This document shows positions 43,952-57,981 of a stretch of 64,000 nucleotides of DNA, in pieces. Below the pieces are notes generated by a model. It saw nothing but the letters and a program-made list of their open reading frames with translations. It did not search any database and was not told where the DNA came from. This DNA is from Nematostella vectensis (taxonomy: Eukaryota; Cnidaria; Anthozoa; Actiniaria; Edwardsiidae), in contig NC_064041.1 in the NCBI RefSeq assembly GCF_932526225.1, positions 3,670,699 to 3,734,698 of the forward strand, written 5' to 3'. The first letter of the stretch is position 1. Each line of letters opens with the position of its first letter. The translations under genes were made by a program, and so were the position numbers.

Positions 43952-46690
43952 GTTAACTCTTCACAAGTTTCTAAACCAAGAAGGAAAGATATAAGCAGCA
44001 AACTGGGCAACCCATCGCCATCTTATGCAAATGATAGTATTTGAGTATTCAAATTTAACGGCTATTTGAGCTGTTCTTCAAACAAGTCGCTGGATTTAAA
44101 TTTGAATATATCTATGTGTTGTAACTAAGCAAAGTTTCCGAATATGGCTGCTAAAATGACATATTATTTGAATATGTTTGCTTTTTATTTCATGTGGCAC
44201 TGTTTAGGCTCCTGATACTTGCAATAAAGGTGAAAATAGGCCAAATTAAGACTTCTATGATTAATCTACTGAATCTACTGAACATCTTTCAGAACGCATT
44301 TTTCATCGAGAAAATGGTCGTTATGGAAATGTAGGCATCCATATGAATATGCAATATCAGATTTGATATTTTCTGAAGCCTTTATTTTTCTTTATTTAAC
44401 ACACTTTTTTTTTTTTATAAAAAGAACAATGATGCAAACCTGAAATTGTTGTTCGGTTATTAAGGCAATGCAGGTGCATCAAGATCGATAGCAAATTAGT
44501 TGGGAGATAAACCTTATGGTTGTGATTAAATGTTTTTGTTATAGTTTTTAGCGATACTTGATTCATCATATATACCATAATATGCCATAAAGCATATTAT
44601 TACTCTGAGGAAGGTGGAATTTAAATGACTAGAATGACCATTGCATGTCATACTACGTAATTTATTCTATATTAAGTCTATAATGTGCGCCAATATAACA
44701 GGCACTCAAGGTCAGACTATTTCATTGGAAATGTATGCTTATTTTGGGAAAGAGGATTTTCGCAATTAGCTTTGTTTACTAAATTATTACTTTCATTTCC
44801 GAGGTACTATATTTTAGCGACGGTATAATAAAAATGAGTCGACGAAATATTTTCATGGTTGTAAGGATGGCGTTCCTAAAATCGACAAGGAGCATTACCC
44901 ACAATCCACCTCAAAGCACACGGTCAAGTTCAACAGCAGAATTCGGAAACTTACAAATCTTGAAAATCCTAATGATTCATTCTTAGGGTTTTAGCAAAAG
45001 GGCTTAGCTTTTCTGATATTGAAGAATTAATTAACAAAATATTGTACTTTTTTTACGTAACTATTTTAAGTAACTGATTTCCCAAAGCTGTTGAACCAAA
45101 GGTACCTGAAAAGTCAAGGGAATCGTACTTGGATCCCCTGCTCTGAGTTTTGAATCTGTTTGGCCAAAATGATAAGCGCATCTTCTCAAAGTAAGAAAGA
45201 CGGGAATAGCTATCAACAAGCTCTCAAAAGTTGAAATGCTTTCATGAATGTACAGTTTCTGATGTTTTCCCGGTGGAATTATGTTCAACTAAAAATATCC
45301 AAACTGAAAGTATCTTATATGTATATGTTTTTCTGTTTCATTTCTGGAAAATATATTTTTCAAATGTTTGAAAATTCGTAGTCTAAAGAGATGCTATGAC
45401 GATATCATCTAAGTTTACTACAAGCATGCAGCACTTATCCACCGTTGTTTTTAGAATGAATGTACACTTGTGAATTTTAGCAAATAAAAATGAACTTTTC
45501 CTACCTTGCATTTGTGCTGCTTTTATCAATTATAGCGGGTTTTCCCATCCATTTTCGTAAAAAAATCTCTCCTTTCTCCACAGACGCTACCTTCCGCTGC
45601 TGTTGGAGTTGTTTGACAAGCGGACAGGTAATAGACGGCTTCTGATTGGCTAAAGCTTTCATGGTATGTATTAATATTGCATTTCAATGGCTTTTCAGCA
45701 TCTTCAAAGCTGGCAAGTGTTTTCTGGAGTCGCTCCAAGCGTCTCTGGTTACATCCCGTTATTCATCGTCAAAACACAGCCAAACCTCAAAACACTGCAA
45801 CTACTTGATATAACAAGCAGTAATTTCAGCACGTGTCACCTTCAAAGTAATCATCATTAAGGACCGCATGTTTTGGATATCCTACGATATCCACCTTCCC
45901 TCTGTTCAGTTTTATCGCTATTACCATACTTACTTTAGTACAAAATCGGTTTCCTTCAGCAGTTTCCTAAACTGCTTCTTGGGAGTCACATTTTATTTAT
46001 ACTCCTTTCGTTAATTCAGGTTCGATTGCAAGAAAACGGCTTGCTAAGGGTCACATCCGTCAAACTTTTCTAAAGTGGCACGATAATGCAACCCTGCGCC
46101 TAATCTAGGCCATTGAAAAAAAGCTGAATTGAAAGAAATTTTATATTTTTTTATTCACAGCAATTAAGTTTATCCCCATTTACTTAAGATACATAAATAT
46201 CAGGAAAATAATACATTTCACAAGTTTTGTAGTTTGTAATACCCTAATGATGATAAATACATCGGACATGGCTTGTGGATCTTGTTGCTTCAACGGTATT
46301 TTGAAGAAATATAACTATTGTATATCGGGTGATATGCCACACACTTTTTGCACTGGGAATTCTTAGGAGTCGGCCTTTTTGGTACGACGTCCGTTTGAGC
46401 CTGGTAATGACCCCGCTCTGTTTTATAGAGTAACGTACCTTCCTATCTACAAAGTACAGTGTTTTATTATTATTGATTGTATTAATAGTATTAGATAGTA
46501 TTGATAGAAGTTTTTTTTATATTAAAGATATTTGATAAATCAATGCTTGGCATGGATAAGTACGAAAATGTAATTCTTTCGTGTAATCATCAAATTTTTT
46601 TAGCATAGTTTCACTATTGTACGTTGTATTGTCGTTTTTTTTCTAGAGAAAAGTTCAAAATAGAACGCTTGAATATCAAATACTAGTGTG
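43952..46690. other. Intergenic stretch, no gene supported
   Basis: AT-rich sequence between two minus-strand coiled-coil genes. It should hold the promoter of the 1864-residue gene on its left. Only short frames with no conserved motif are present (for example 45526-45738). Confidence 0.5.
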
Positions 46691-49600
46691 CTATGTTTCA
46701 AAGCTTGACTCTAAGTCTGACTCTAAGGTTTCCTCAGGGACAACCTTTGTTTCATTATTGGAATTATGTTCTTCTTCTGATGACGGTTCTCCTGATGACA
46801 CTCGATCCTCTTGGTCTAACAGCCTTCTTTCAGAGATGGATTCTACAGAATAAGCTCCAACAAGAGTGTCTTTTTCTGGAAATATAAAAATAATCCTCAT
46901 CCCATGTTCAATCAATAATATGCATTTGGGCGTTAGTAGTTGTTGCTGGGTAATGAGAAACAAAATTCGTTTGTTTAACGTAGACGAAACTTGGGACACT
47001 TCCACGGTGAGACATGCACCAACACACTGCACCACACAAGCTGTACCTATGGACCACCTGCACAGTGCGCCATGCACTAACACACTGCATAACACAAGCT
47101 GTACCTATGGACCACCTGCACAGTGAGCCATGCACTAACACACTTGACCACACAAGTTGTACCTAGGGACGACCTGCACAGTGAGGTATACACTAACACA
47201 CTGCACCACACAAGCTGTACCTAGGGACCACCTGCACAGTGAGACATGCACCAACACACTGCACCACACAAGCTGTACCAAGAGACCACTTGCACAGTGA
47301 GCCATGCACTAACACACTGCACCACACAAGCTGTACCTAGGGACGACCTGCACAATGAGCCATGCACTAACACACTGCACCACACAAGCTGTACCAAGAG
47401 ACCACTTGCACAGTGAGCCATGCACTAACACACTGCACCACACAAGCTGTACCTAGGGACCACCTGCACAGTGAGACATGCACCAACACACTGCACCACA
47501 CAAGCTGTACCAAGAGACCACTTGCACAGTGAGCCATGCACTAACACACTGCACCACACAAGCTGTACCTAGGGACGACCTGCACAATGAGCCATGCACT
47601 AACACACTGCACCATACAAGTTGTACCTAGGGACCACCTGCACAGTGAGCCATGCACTAACACACTGCACCACACAAGCTGTACCAAGAGACCACTTGCA
47701 CAGTGAGACATGCACCAACACACTGCACCACACAAGCTGTACCAAGAGACCACTTGCACAGTGAGACATGCACTAACACACTGCACCACACAAGCTGTAC
47801 CAAGAGACCACTTGCACAGTGAGACATGCACCAACACACTGCACCACACAAGCTGTACCAAGAGACCACTTGCACAGTGAGACATGCACCAACACACTGC
47901 ACCACACAAGCTGTACCAAGAGACCACTTGCACAGTGAGACATGCACCAACACACTTCACCACACAAGCTGTACCTAGGGACCACCTGCACAGTGAGGTA
48001 TACACTAACACACTGCACCATACAAGTTGTACCTAGGGACCACCTGCACAGTGAGCCATGCACCAACACACTGCACCACACAAGCTGTACCTAGGGACCA
48101 CCTGCACAGTGAGTCATGCACCAACACACTGCACCACACAAGTTGTACCTAGTGGCCACCTGCACAGTGAACCATGCACTAACACACTGCACCACACAAG
48201 CTGTACCGAGGGACCACCTGCACAGTGAGCCATGCACTAACACACTGCACCACACAAGCTGTAACAAGGGACCACCTGCCAGTGAGACATGCACCAACAC
48301 ACTGCACCACACAAGCTGTAACAAGGGACCACCTGCCAGTGAGACATGCACCAACACACTGCACCACACAAGTTGTACCTAGAGACCACCTGCACAGTGA
48401 GCCATGCACTAACACACTGCACCACACAAGCTGTAACAAGGGACCACCTGCACAGTGAGCCATGCACTAACACACTGCACCACACAAGCTTTACATAGGG
48501 ACGACCTGCCATGCACTAATACACTTCATAACACAAGTTGTACCTAGGGACCACCTGCACGGTAGTGAGCCATGCCCCAACGCATTGCACCACACAAGTT
48601 GTACCTAGGGACCACCTGCACAGTGAGCCATGCACCAACACACTGCGCCACACAAATTGTACCTAGGGACCGCCCGACCAACTGCAGTAGTCTGCACTTA
48701 CCCGGAAAGCTCATATTTATTGCATCCTCTTCTGTTCCAAATACGTTGTCCTTCTCTTTAATGGAACCGCTTGTTGTTTCACTACTAGACATTTGGCGTT
48801 GCTGTGAAGTATTTGAGCGGCTCACACTAAGATGATGCACTACGAATGATTGGTTGTGCGTGCCTATTGGTTGGTCTGGCAAATTCTTTACGCTGATTGG
48901 TTGATTGTTTAGATGTTGCATGCTGATTGGTTGATTTTGTCGCGCCTTGTTTATGAGCTCTGGTGAGAGTTGCTCCAGCCTGGTGACTTTCTGTTGAAGC
49001 ATTTGCACCTCGTTCTGAAGGACGCGATTTCTTTGTGCCGTCATGCTGCTTCTGTTAACTTCCACCGTGCTCTGGAAATGGAACACAGAAAGATGCAGTT
49101 AAATTTCCCCTTTAAGGAGACATTGCACTATTTAGGATTGACTTTACTATTGATTCGTTAAACTAAAAAATAAAACCTTTAGCCATGCGGAATAGCCAAG
49201 ATAACCATCCAGGTTTATTAAGTGACGGTTGATCTATCAGATAAATATGATATCGTGGTTCACCTCATAGAGCTGATGGAAATGGGTTGAAAATAGTACT
49301 TTTAGGTTTTGAAACAAGCTGTACGTTTACTCAGTTCTTTGAATCGGATGTGAATCAATTAGATCCTTTGCATTTGATAAAGTTAACAGGAAGATTTTTA
49401 GTTAGTGTGGTTTTCCGCGTTTTATAAAATTTTCTTGCTTCCAGCATACGAGTAGCCCTTTAACAGAACTTATGCTAAATCCCAGGCAAATACCTTGATC
49501 CCTATCCTACTATCCCTATCCTATATCACAAAAAATGGTATTAGATTCCAAGATAAAAACTCAGATATTCGGACATGATTGGGTAGAAAACGTGAACGAT

Positions 49601-52600
49601 TTGAGTTTATCTCTGAGCTTTAGCAACCCAAGGTAGTCACTTTGTAAAAGAAGCAAGACGTGGCAGAAGTATTGAAGTGTTAATCAAGTCTTCGGCGACG
49701 CTCTCTGTTGGCTCTATACTATACGCCTACTGAGACCCTCACTAGACTCTGCCGTGGCGGCTTCATAACTTTCACCCAGGTGACACACAGAAACTCTCCA
49801 CACATGTTCTATGGCAAATACTATAGCCCCTTAAACTCTTCCTACCCAAGAGCCCTTGTATATCCCGTGGTCTTACCCTCGAGTCCCTAAAACTTTGCAT
49901 TCTAAGCCCCATCATTTCCTGTAGCTCTTCCCTCTCTTGGTCCAGTCTCTCCTCTAGCGCATTTCTCTCAGTCTCGAACTCTGCCTTCATCATGGCCTTC
50001 TCCTGTCTGTAGCGTGTTTTAAGCGCAAAAATGTCTTCCATCAGCGTCTCGTTCTCGGCCTCGAGGCTTGCGATCTTATCTTCGTAGTATTTCTTGTCTC
50101 TCTGGAGTTGGTTCTGGTACTCGTACTCGAGGCGTGTGATCACCTCCTTGTTGGTAAGGCTGTCTAGGCCTTGAATTGAATCAGATCTGAAAAAGCAAAA
50201 CCAGCTTGTGGTTAAACGATAGAATATGACCGACGTACTCTTTAATGACCTCATTTTTGTGGCGACGTTCAAAGTGGGAATAATCAAGAATGCTTTTTAT
50301 ATAATTAAGCTGAAAAAAAAAACTAACCACCTTCTTTCCTGTAACAAATCATGGCCAAAATATAAAAGTCCATTTGGAAATTTTATTTAATCGTTGTCCC
50401 AAATCCTTGTCTTTACATTTATTTTCATATCTAAACACTGAATGTAGTGATGGGAGGCCTCTCCATTTCAAATGCTGCAATGGTAGCTTTACTTGACATG
50501 TTGCACCATTGGCATCTTTCCCGGTGCAATAGGCTTTCACTAAGCCATGGTGAATTTACCTGACTTTTCAGGAAATCATTCAGAAACATGACTTGAAAGT
50601 TTACCTTGTGTTGTTCTGTAGCTGTGTCTGCAGTTGCTTTCTGTGGTCTCTTAGACGGGATATCTCCTGCCTCAGGCTCTCCAAAGTACTTTCAATGTTT
50701 TGTTTTTCTATGTGTAGTTTCCTTTGATATTCCTGATCAAGAGAATCTCTGAATTCGTCTTGCTTTTCAATTAGCGTCTCCATTTCGACTCTCGACTCAT
50801 GTAGCAAATCTTCAAGCTCGCCCTTCTCCGCTTTGAACTTGTTTTGCAGCTGTTCTATTTTCATTTCGTATGCTTCCATCTGTGAACTCATTTCGTTTAT
50901 TCTTTCCTCATATTTAATTGTCTCATTTTTTAATTTCTCCCTCATAACCTCCTCCGCTAGCATTTTACCCACCTCTTTGCTCTTCTCCAAGGAATCCTCA
51001 AATTGCTTGCGTTCATTTTCGAAGGAATTCTGCAGGTCCCCTTTGCTTCTCTTGAAGCTTTTTTTCATCTCTTTCTTCTGTTGCTTAACCTTGTCTAGTT
51101 CCTTGGTCAAAGCTTGAATTGTTGTAGTTAAAAGTTTCTTTTCCCTCTCTGCTCTTGTTGCTGTCTCAGTGCGCTCTTTCTCTGCCTTTGTAAGTTCTTC
51201 CTTGAGCACTCCCAGCTCTTGTTCAGCTCTTTGCTTTTCTATTTCCAATTGATTTTCAAAGTCTTTTATTTCCTCTCTGTAAGCCTGGACTTCCTCAGCA
51301 ACAGTGTCTTGAAGCTTGAGCTCCAAACTGGCAACCTTAGAGGCAAGATGTTCCGCAAACTCCGTTTTCATTCGTTCTTGCATTTCTTCGTTGTTTTTCG
51401 TAAGTCTTTCCTGCAGTTCCATTTTCTCTGTTTCGAGCTTCGCTGTCAGTTCATCCAACAATGCTTCATACCGTTTTGACGTCTGTTCCAGTTTATCGTT
51501 CAAATCATGTTCAATATCCATGGCTCCCTCAACAGCTTTCTCAAGTTCCTCCGATAGGCTTCTTCCTTCTTCTTTTGCATGACACAGCTCTCCCTCCAGG
51601 TCTTGGATTCTTTCTGTGAGCTCATTTATCTTGTTTTGCTTTTCGCCTACTTGCAATCCCAAGTTCCTGTATTCCTCAGCCATCTTCTTAAACTCCTGAT
51701 CATCTACGGCTGCCCCTTGTTGTACTGCGAATACGTTGGAAGTCACTTGTTCTTGAAGTTGTACCTCAATTGTAAGATTTGGTATCATGCTTTCCTTCCT
51801 AGTATCATTTCCTACTCCGTCATTCTCTCCTGGCTTAATTGGGATGTTTTCTTCAGTACTATATGAGCTTCTTGGTGAGATATAGCCATCTCGAGCTCCC
51901 AATTGTATCGCCTTGCCATCGGTATCATCAATCGTTAAAGCTTCTCTTAGCGTGGGGTCACTGTCATGGCTGTCCAAAGACTCTTCAACACCTGGCTCGG
52001 TCTGCAGGAATGAGTCCTGCATTATTGTAATACGCGATTCTTCTGAATCGCCTCTAAAGGTCGGTAGTTCGTTATTGCTTATATTTCTGACATGTGGACT
52101 TTGCTTTGCGTTTTTGCCGTCGCTTTCTCCAATGTGAACACCTTTCAAGATTTTATCAGCATCGTGCGCACTAAAGACGCCATCCTTCAACCCACTTGCA
52201 GTTTCTGTCATTTCCGAGTTTTTCGTTTTTTGAATATCTATCTCTTCAACTAGTTGCCCCATTGCTTTCTCCGTTTGTCTCTCCCGTTCTTTTTCTTCAT
52301 AAGATGTCTCCATTTCTTTTATTTTATTAGCGAAATCTTTGATTTCTTTTGCAAGATAGTCGTTTTCCTTCTCCAACTCGTTGATCCTATCGTTCAATTC
52401 GTCATTTTCTTTTATAATCTTTTCCTGCTTTTTCTGTAATTCGTTTCTTCGCGTAGAAACGTCATCTAATTCGTCCTGAAGCTCTTCAATCTGTTTCTCG
52501 AGCTCTCGTCTCCTCGTCTTCTCCTTGGCCATGTCTTCAAGCCTTTCCTTGAGGTATCTCACCTCATCTTCAAGGTCTTTAATCTTACCCTTCATAGACT

Positions 52601-54434
52601 CGCTCTCGTACAAACTCTGCTTCACATGCGGTGACGCCACGCCATTTTCGCCCCTCGCATTCTCAAGCTCCTTTACCAGTTTGCTGTACTTTATCTTTAA
52701 CTCCTCGTACTCTTCTTCGACCTTCGGGTCTTCGTCTTTGTTGTCCCGTAATGATGGATGGGCATCAAACCCCACCGATTCACCAGTTTTATCACGTGAC
52801 GGTGTACCTCTCTCCATTTCTCCTGCATCTTTGCTCCCGTCCCGTGATGGGGACACAACTCTGTCCCAGTTCCCCACAGCTTCGATACTCTCACGTGCTG
52901 GTGACGTAACTCGGTCCCAGTTTCCCAGATCATCTCGTGTCGGTGTCGTGACATTGCTTCTCATCCTCCTTGTATGGGGAACCCCTCCAAGGCTCAAAAT
53001 CTCGTTCTCGAAAGCTTTTCTCAGCTTACCGTTTCTCTCACTCTCTTCCAGCAATTTGTTCTTCAGCATCATGAGATCCTTGACCAGTTCTTCGAAGTTA
53101 GCGCTCAACATCATCTTCTCGTTAGTCTCTGTCGCCAGTTTCTCTTCGAGTCGACAGACCTCTTGACTGCATATTGCCTCTAGTTCCTTCTCACGCTCCT
53201 GGGCCAGGAGCAGTGCGCGCTTCATCTCGTCCACTTCCCTTAGAATCGCCTCGTTATCCCCCCTAAGGCTTATGTTCAATTCTTCGAGTCTTGTCTTTTG
53301 CTCTTGCTCGTGTTGCAGTGCTGCTTCAAGAGTGCTTATCTGTTCGGAGAAAGAACTCTTAAAGTCCAAGATCTGAATCTCGTAATCATTAATTGCTTTC
53401 ATTTTACTCTTTGACTTTTCTTCTGCTTTTCGTAGCAGCTCTTTCAGAGACTTCAGATCCTCTTCATAATCAGCCTTATTTTCTTCAATAATCCTATCTT
53501 TCTCCTTTAACTGTCTTTCTCTGTCTCTGAGCACGTGCTCAAGGCGAATCTTTTCGTTCTCAAGCCTAAGAAACTCATCCTTAGGGACTCGATTTTCAAA
53601 GGATGCAAGAAGTGCATCAATGGAGTCGTCCTTCGGGTTATCCGGATCTAGACCCAAATGATCTATAATCTCCCCTAACTTTGCATTCTCCTCGGCAAGT
53701 GTTGCAATATCACTCTCATAACCCTTAGCAAACCTTGGTGAGCTACTTCTGCGATGTGCTTTATACATTGCCGCCAAAGCTTCCTTATAAACGCTCTCTT
53801 CACGTCTCTTAGGCTTGTGCTTTGGTGACTTTGCATCTCTGGCTTCACTGCCTTTATACATGTTTTGTGGACTTGTTTCATTACTTTTCCAATTGCTCTT
53901 GTATGATTTCTTCTCTAGATTCCTAAGCCTCACTTCTGTGTCATCCTTATCATGAGTGACTTGACTTAGTTTGAGCTCTAAGTATTCCTTCTCAGCTAGA
54001 AGTTTGTTTATTTGGATTCGCTCTGCGGTGCTTTCTATAAAACTCCTGGAGCTGATGATCGTGTCGGCATCGTCTGACGTCTCGCTGGCAGAGTCTGTCG
54101 TTAACCAGAAATCTTGCTCTTTCTTGAGCCTTATCAGCGCGTTCTTGATAGTTTCATTTTCTCGTATCATCTCTTGTAAATCTTCTTCTCCTTCGGATGA
54201 AAATATATCCTCAATGGCATCGTAACTTTTTACGTTTTCTGGATTACTGCACTCAACTGGTTCACATTGTTCAATATCCGTTATAATCTCCATTTCCTCC
54301 AGCCCTCGAGGTCCAGCTATTAAATTGTCTTTCTTCTCCTGGTTATTGTTATCAGCCACCCCATTCTCTCCCTCTTCATTTAGCTCGATGCCTTTGAGAG
54401 CAGCCTTAAACTTCTCAATATCCCGTTTCTCCAT
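46691..54434 (-). CDS. Large coiled-coil protein, 1564 residues, family not recognised
   Basis: Four coding exons with GT-AG borders and matching phases: 54434-50605, 50186-49877, 49071-48702, 46875-46691. An in-frame TGA shortly before the ATG fixes the start. The N-terminal 200 residues are acidic and partly disordered. A short conserved-looking segment follows (KGYESDIATLAEENAKLGEIIDHLG), then nearly continuous coiled coil rich in Lys and Glu to about residue 1370, broken by a Ser/Arg-rich insert with repeated TPTRD/TSPARES/VSPSRD motifs near residues 490-550. The third exon encodes three NQPIS-type repeats, and the tail is acidic (SSGEPSSEEEHNSNNE) and ends ESSFET. A cytoskeletal or centrosomal scaffold is likely from composition only. 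It lies in the same orientation as, and is built like, the 1864-residue gene, with one giant first exon and small later exons. Confidence 0.82.
47005..48680. repeat. 58-bp minisatellite, about 29 units, in the last intron of the 1564-residue coiled-coil gene
   Basis: The unit contains CACCACACAAGCTGTACC, then a variable AAGAGACCACTTG or TAGGGACCACCTG, and CACAGTGAGCCATGCACTAA. It fills nearly the whole intron, to within about 25 bp of the 5' splice site at 48702. Copies combine the two variants in irregular order. Confidence 0.93.
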
Positions 54435-56742
54435 GTCTACGAGCTTGCCTCAAATAACACAGGAATGCCACATGCCATTTCATCCAGCATTTTCTCCAGT
54501 CTCTTCTTTATGGTTCTAGAAGAAAAAGTTATTATCAGCGAATTGCAAACCAATTAATTCACTGGCAAATATTTACGCATTGTGCTGGTGGTTTCGAGTG
54601 GAACACGTGATCAAATTCTAAATTATCGTTTGTATTACGCAGATTACAATACCAGATTAAATGACATTCCAAGTTAAGAAAATAACGTTTTTGTAAGATA
54701 ATGTTTATGGTTTATTGCTTTTTTATATAGTTTTATTTTGTTTTATCAGGACGGTGTGGCAGATCGCCCAGTTTTCGAGACGATAGTATAATGTCTGACA
54801 AGTACCTGCTCGATTACAATCGATTAAACGAAGTGGCATCTCAAAGCTAACATTTGCATTAAACTTAGATAGGAAATTCTCTTAGACATTTTTAAATACA
54901 TTTTATACGTGGATACGCAGTTTCTTTACAATAATTCTTATTAGTATATATTTAAACTAGCATGTCAAATGCATTTTGCGGGTATGCTTATTTCATACAT
55001 ATTTTGTCGCCCCGTTGATAAGTATACCCTTCGTTTTTCTTCAGTATTTTTAATGGATCGTCCTATTCTAGTGGTTCTTCGTTAGTAGCTAGTATTTCAA
55101 GAAGCAACATCCGCTAATTTATTGTGCAACTAGAAAAACCCGAAATTGATTCGTGTCTAAATGAGCTCTGCTGATTACATTGCAGAAAAACAATAGCTCA
55201 TTCAGGTATACTAGGCATTTCCTTGCATAACAATAATTGGATAAGTCTACAATAAAAAAGAAAATAATATGCAAAAATAATTGTTGTTGTATTTTGTTGT
55301 ATTAAAAGAAACTATTTCTTACCAACGTCTAATATGGCTATCGACGATCACTTTTCCGACGAGATATTTGATGGTATTTTGAAAGATTTCATGCTATTTC
55401 TTCCCTGAGGCATTTTTACGTTTCAAAATTAGCATTTTAAATATAGTTATTTAAAAAGCGGGTTTAAGCATGTTGTCATTCTCTGTAATCAGCCAAATAA
55501 ACCTTGGTTTATATTGTAGATGTAGAAAGAACACACACAAAATAACTACAAAAAAAAAAGCAAGACATTTGATATTTCCATGGTTCAGACATCTACACCG
55601 GTTATTGCAATTTCCAAACCATTATTTCATGTTTTATTTTATTGGCAATAAAACACTACTCTCTTTCGGGAGAGCGTGATTTTGAAAGTTTTCATTCGAG
55701 GGAAAAGTGTATAACATGTTTTGACTAACCTCTACCAAGCCTTGTTTTACTCGGCATTTTTCGTAGCGTTGTTTTGATCCACAAAACCACAACGTCGCTT
55801 AAACTCGAGACGAAAGAAAACGACGCGTTGATGAAAAAAGCACTTGACTGCCAACAGGCGCATTTTAATTGCGTCTCAAATATTCAAATCCCCTTTAAAA
55901 TATAATTATGAGGTAGGTATTTTGAATCTATTTCCGCTCTTGTTTTGGTTATTACAAATACCAAGTGCCGTTTAAAAATAGTCGGCTAACCTCCCTTGTG
56001 TCACCTTAAGATAAAAATGGATTTACTTCTGCCAACTCATATTACTTTATTTTACTTTATTGTTGTTTTCGAACCCGCTTAGGTTGGTACACGTACTTGT
56101 TATTTCACCGTGTGCTTTAATCTCGATGACCGTTTTTTTTTTATTCAATGAAACCTCACAAAAGACTTCATTCGACGATTCGGGTACAACTTACAGTCTT
56201 TTTATTTAAAACTTTTTTAACGACTTTTAATTTATTTTTATGTTCTTCGTGGGGTTCCTTGAATAAGAAATTGGATTTAAACGTGCCTTAGGCATATCTC
56301 ATCTAGTTCTTAATCTTATGTTCAGAGGGTTATGTAGGCTGTGAAGTTGTTTCACGTATAGCTTTCTCAAAAGCCGAAATCGTTATGTTCGTGAGGTTCC
56401 AAGAAAGAAATAATTCCAAGAAAAAACGATCGTCCATAGACGGTGTAATAAGAAGGCGTATGATAAAGAATTTGCCAACAACTTTGAATTGTCAAGGTTT
56501 ATTTTTCATGCAATGTTGAATAAGCGCCATGACGCGGGAATAATTGTAGCTTGAAATTTTCTGATTTCTAATAACAGCAATAGGCTTTAGTGTTGTCTGT
56601 AGTTTCTAGATTTTAAGAAGGAGGAACAGGAAGGGGGAAGGGGTGGGGGTATGGGACTGGTATCCTTAATAGCGGGGTGCGAATTACGACATCATCATCA
56701 TTAACTAATTGCACGCTTTTATTAATTCAAACCCCTTTTCCT
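54435..56742. other. Intergenic and 5' region of the 1564-residue gene
   Basis: A pyrimidine tract ending TTCTAG near 54522-54535 (minus strand) could be the 3' splice site of the exon that carries the start codon, which would put the promoter further upstream. The rest is AT-rich with no supported gene. Confidence 0.4.
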
Positions 56743-57426
56743 TCACCATAATTTTATTCCACCAATCCCTTTTGTGGCCTCGCTGACTTTCTGCGCCTGC
56801 TTCTCAGCTTCTTCCGCTGCCTTCTGACCGCTGGCGACTGCCTCTTCTTTTGCGCTGTCCGCGGCCTCTGTTGCCTTGGCAACCGCTGAGTCTTTCATCC
56901 CGCCTCCCAACTTCTCTATCATGGACTTGAGCCCTGCCATCTCGGACAGAAGTGCAGCATTTTCCCGCGCGAGTTTTTCAGCCTTTGCTGCTGCATCACC
57001 CACGACATTCAGGTTCTCCATGAAACCTTTGATGTCATCAACCTTGAGAGTGAAAACATGAAATACTCTCACCAAGATAGCAAAACACAGTGAATATATG
57101 TTTTTATGTCTTGAAAGGGTTTCATGCATATTAGAGGACCTTCTATTATCGCAAAAGTGCACAAGCTCCTAAACCAATTTTACTTACCCAATCCCTTCAA
57201 CCCCTCTATCCCACCATACCTTCTTTTCAGGCTCCTCCCCTACCTTCCCTACCTTATCAGACAAGGCCTCCTTCATGACGTCTATTTGTTTCATCAGGTT
57301 GGTCTTTTCGTCGGTCAGACTCTCCACCTGTTTCTTCAGATTCTCAAGCTCATCACCCGGGGTCGCACTTACGGCTTTGCCAGCCTCGGCGTCAGACTTG
57401 CCCGTGACTTTGTTCAGGAAATCCAT
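56743..57426 (-). CDS. Small alanine-rich helical protein, 168 residues, not recognised
   Basis: Two exons, 57426-57220 and 57042-56743, joined in phase 0 with GT-AG borders; the ATG has a good context (AAGATGG). The first half has MDFLNKVTGKSD and a heptad segment (LENLKKQVESLTDEKTNLMK). The second has another coiled coil and then a long Ala/Lys/Glu helix (AKATEAADSAKEEAVASG and following) with a rough 11-residue period like that of group 3 LEA proteins, and ends GIGGIKLW. There is no signal peptide or membrane segment, so it should be cytoplasmic. Function unknown; the LEA resemblance may be only compositional. Confidence 0.8.
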
Positions 57427-57591
57427 CTTATACACTTAAGCAAAGAAAAGAGAGAAATTATGAAGGAAATATGAGAGGATACTTATGTGTCCGGGGGGTT
57501 GTTCTAATCCCTGTGCACCCAGCTGTGTACACGCCTGTCTTCCTGTGCCGATACAGCTGCAACAAAGGCAATTTGCACCCATATTTCATTT

Positions 57592-57981
57592 TAAGACCCA
57601 GTCCCCACGTATCCGTTTTATTCGTTTGAAAACGCAACCTTTTTGTTCCGTTTTCAAAAAGATCCGCGTCCACACGAAGCGTTTTCATTTTGATACGACC
57701 TTTCCCCACGAAAACGCAGAAACGATACAAAAACGATAAGTTCTACAGCACATGCACGCCAAGAGGACTGGATCCGAGTTATCACGCCATCGTTTTCGAA
57801 AGGTTCCGTTTTCGTCCGTCCCCACGGCTCCGAAAGGGTATCGTTTTCAAATTGTTCCACTCTGGAGATCGTTTTCAAATCGTTCCGTTTTCGGTCATCG
57901 TTTTCGGGTTTACGTGTGGACGATACCCGTATCCGTAACAAAAAGGTTGTGTTTTCAAACGAAAACGTGGGGACGAGGTCT
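57592..57981. mobile_element. About 390-bp MITE with long inverted ends
   Basis: The left end has AGTCCCCACG, GTTTGAAAACGCAACC and TTTTTGTT; the right end is the inverse with small changes. The interior is full of CGTTTTC motifs. Confidence 0.75.

Noticed and set aside
46908..48512. Cys/Val/Trp-rich minus-strand frames
   Set aside because: Translations of the 58-bp intronic minisatellite.
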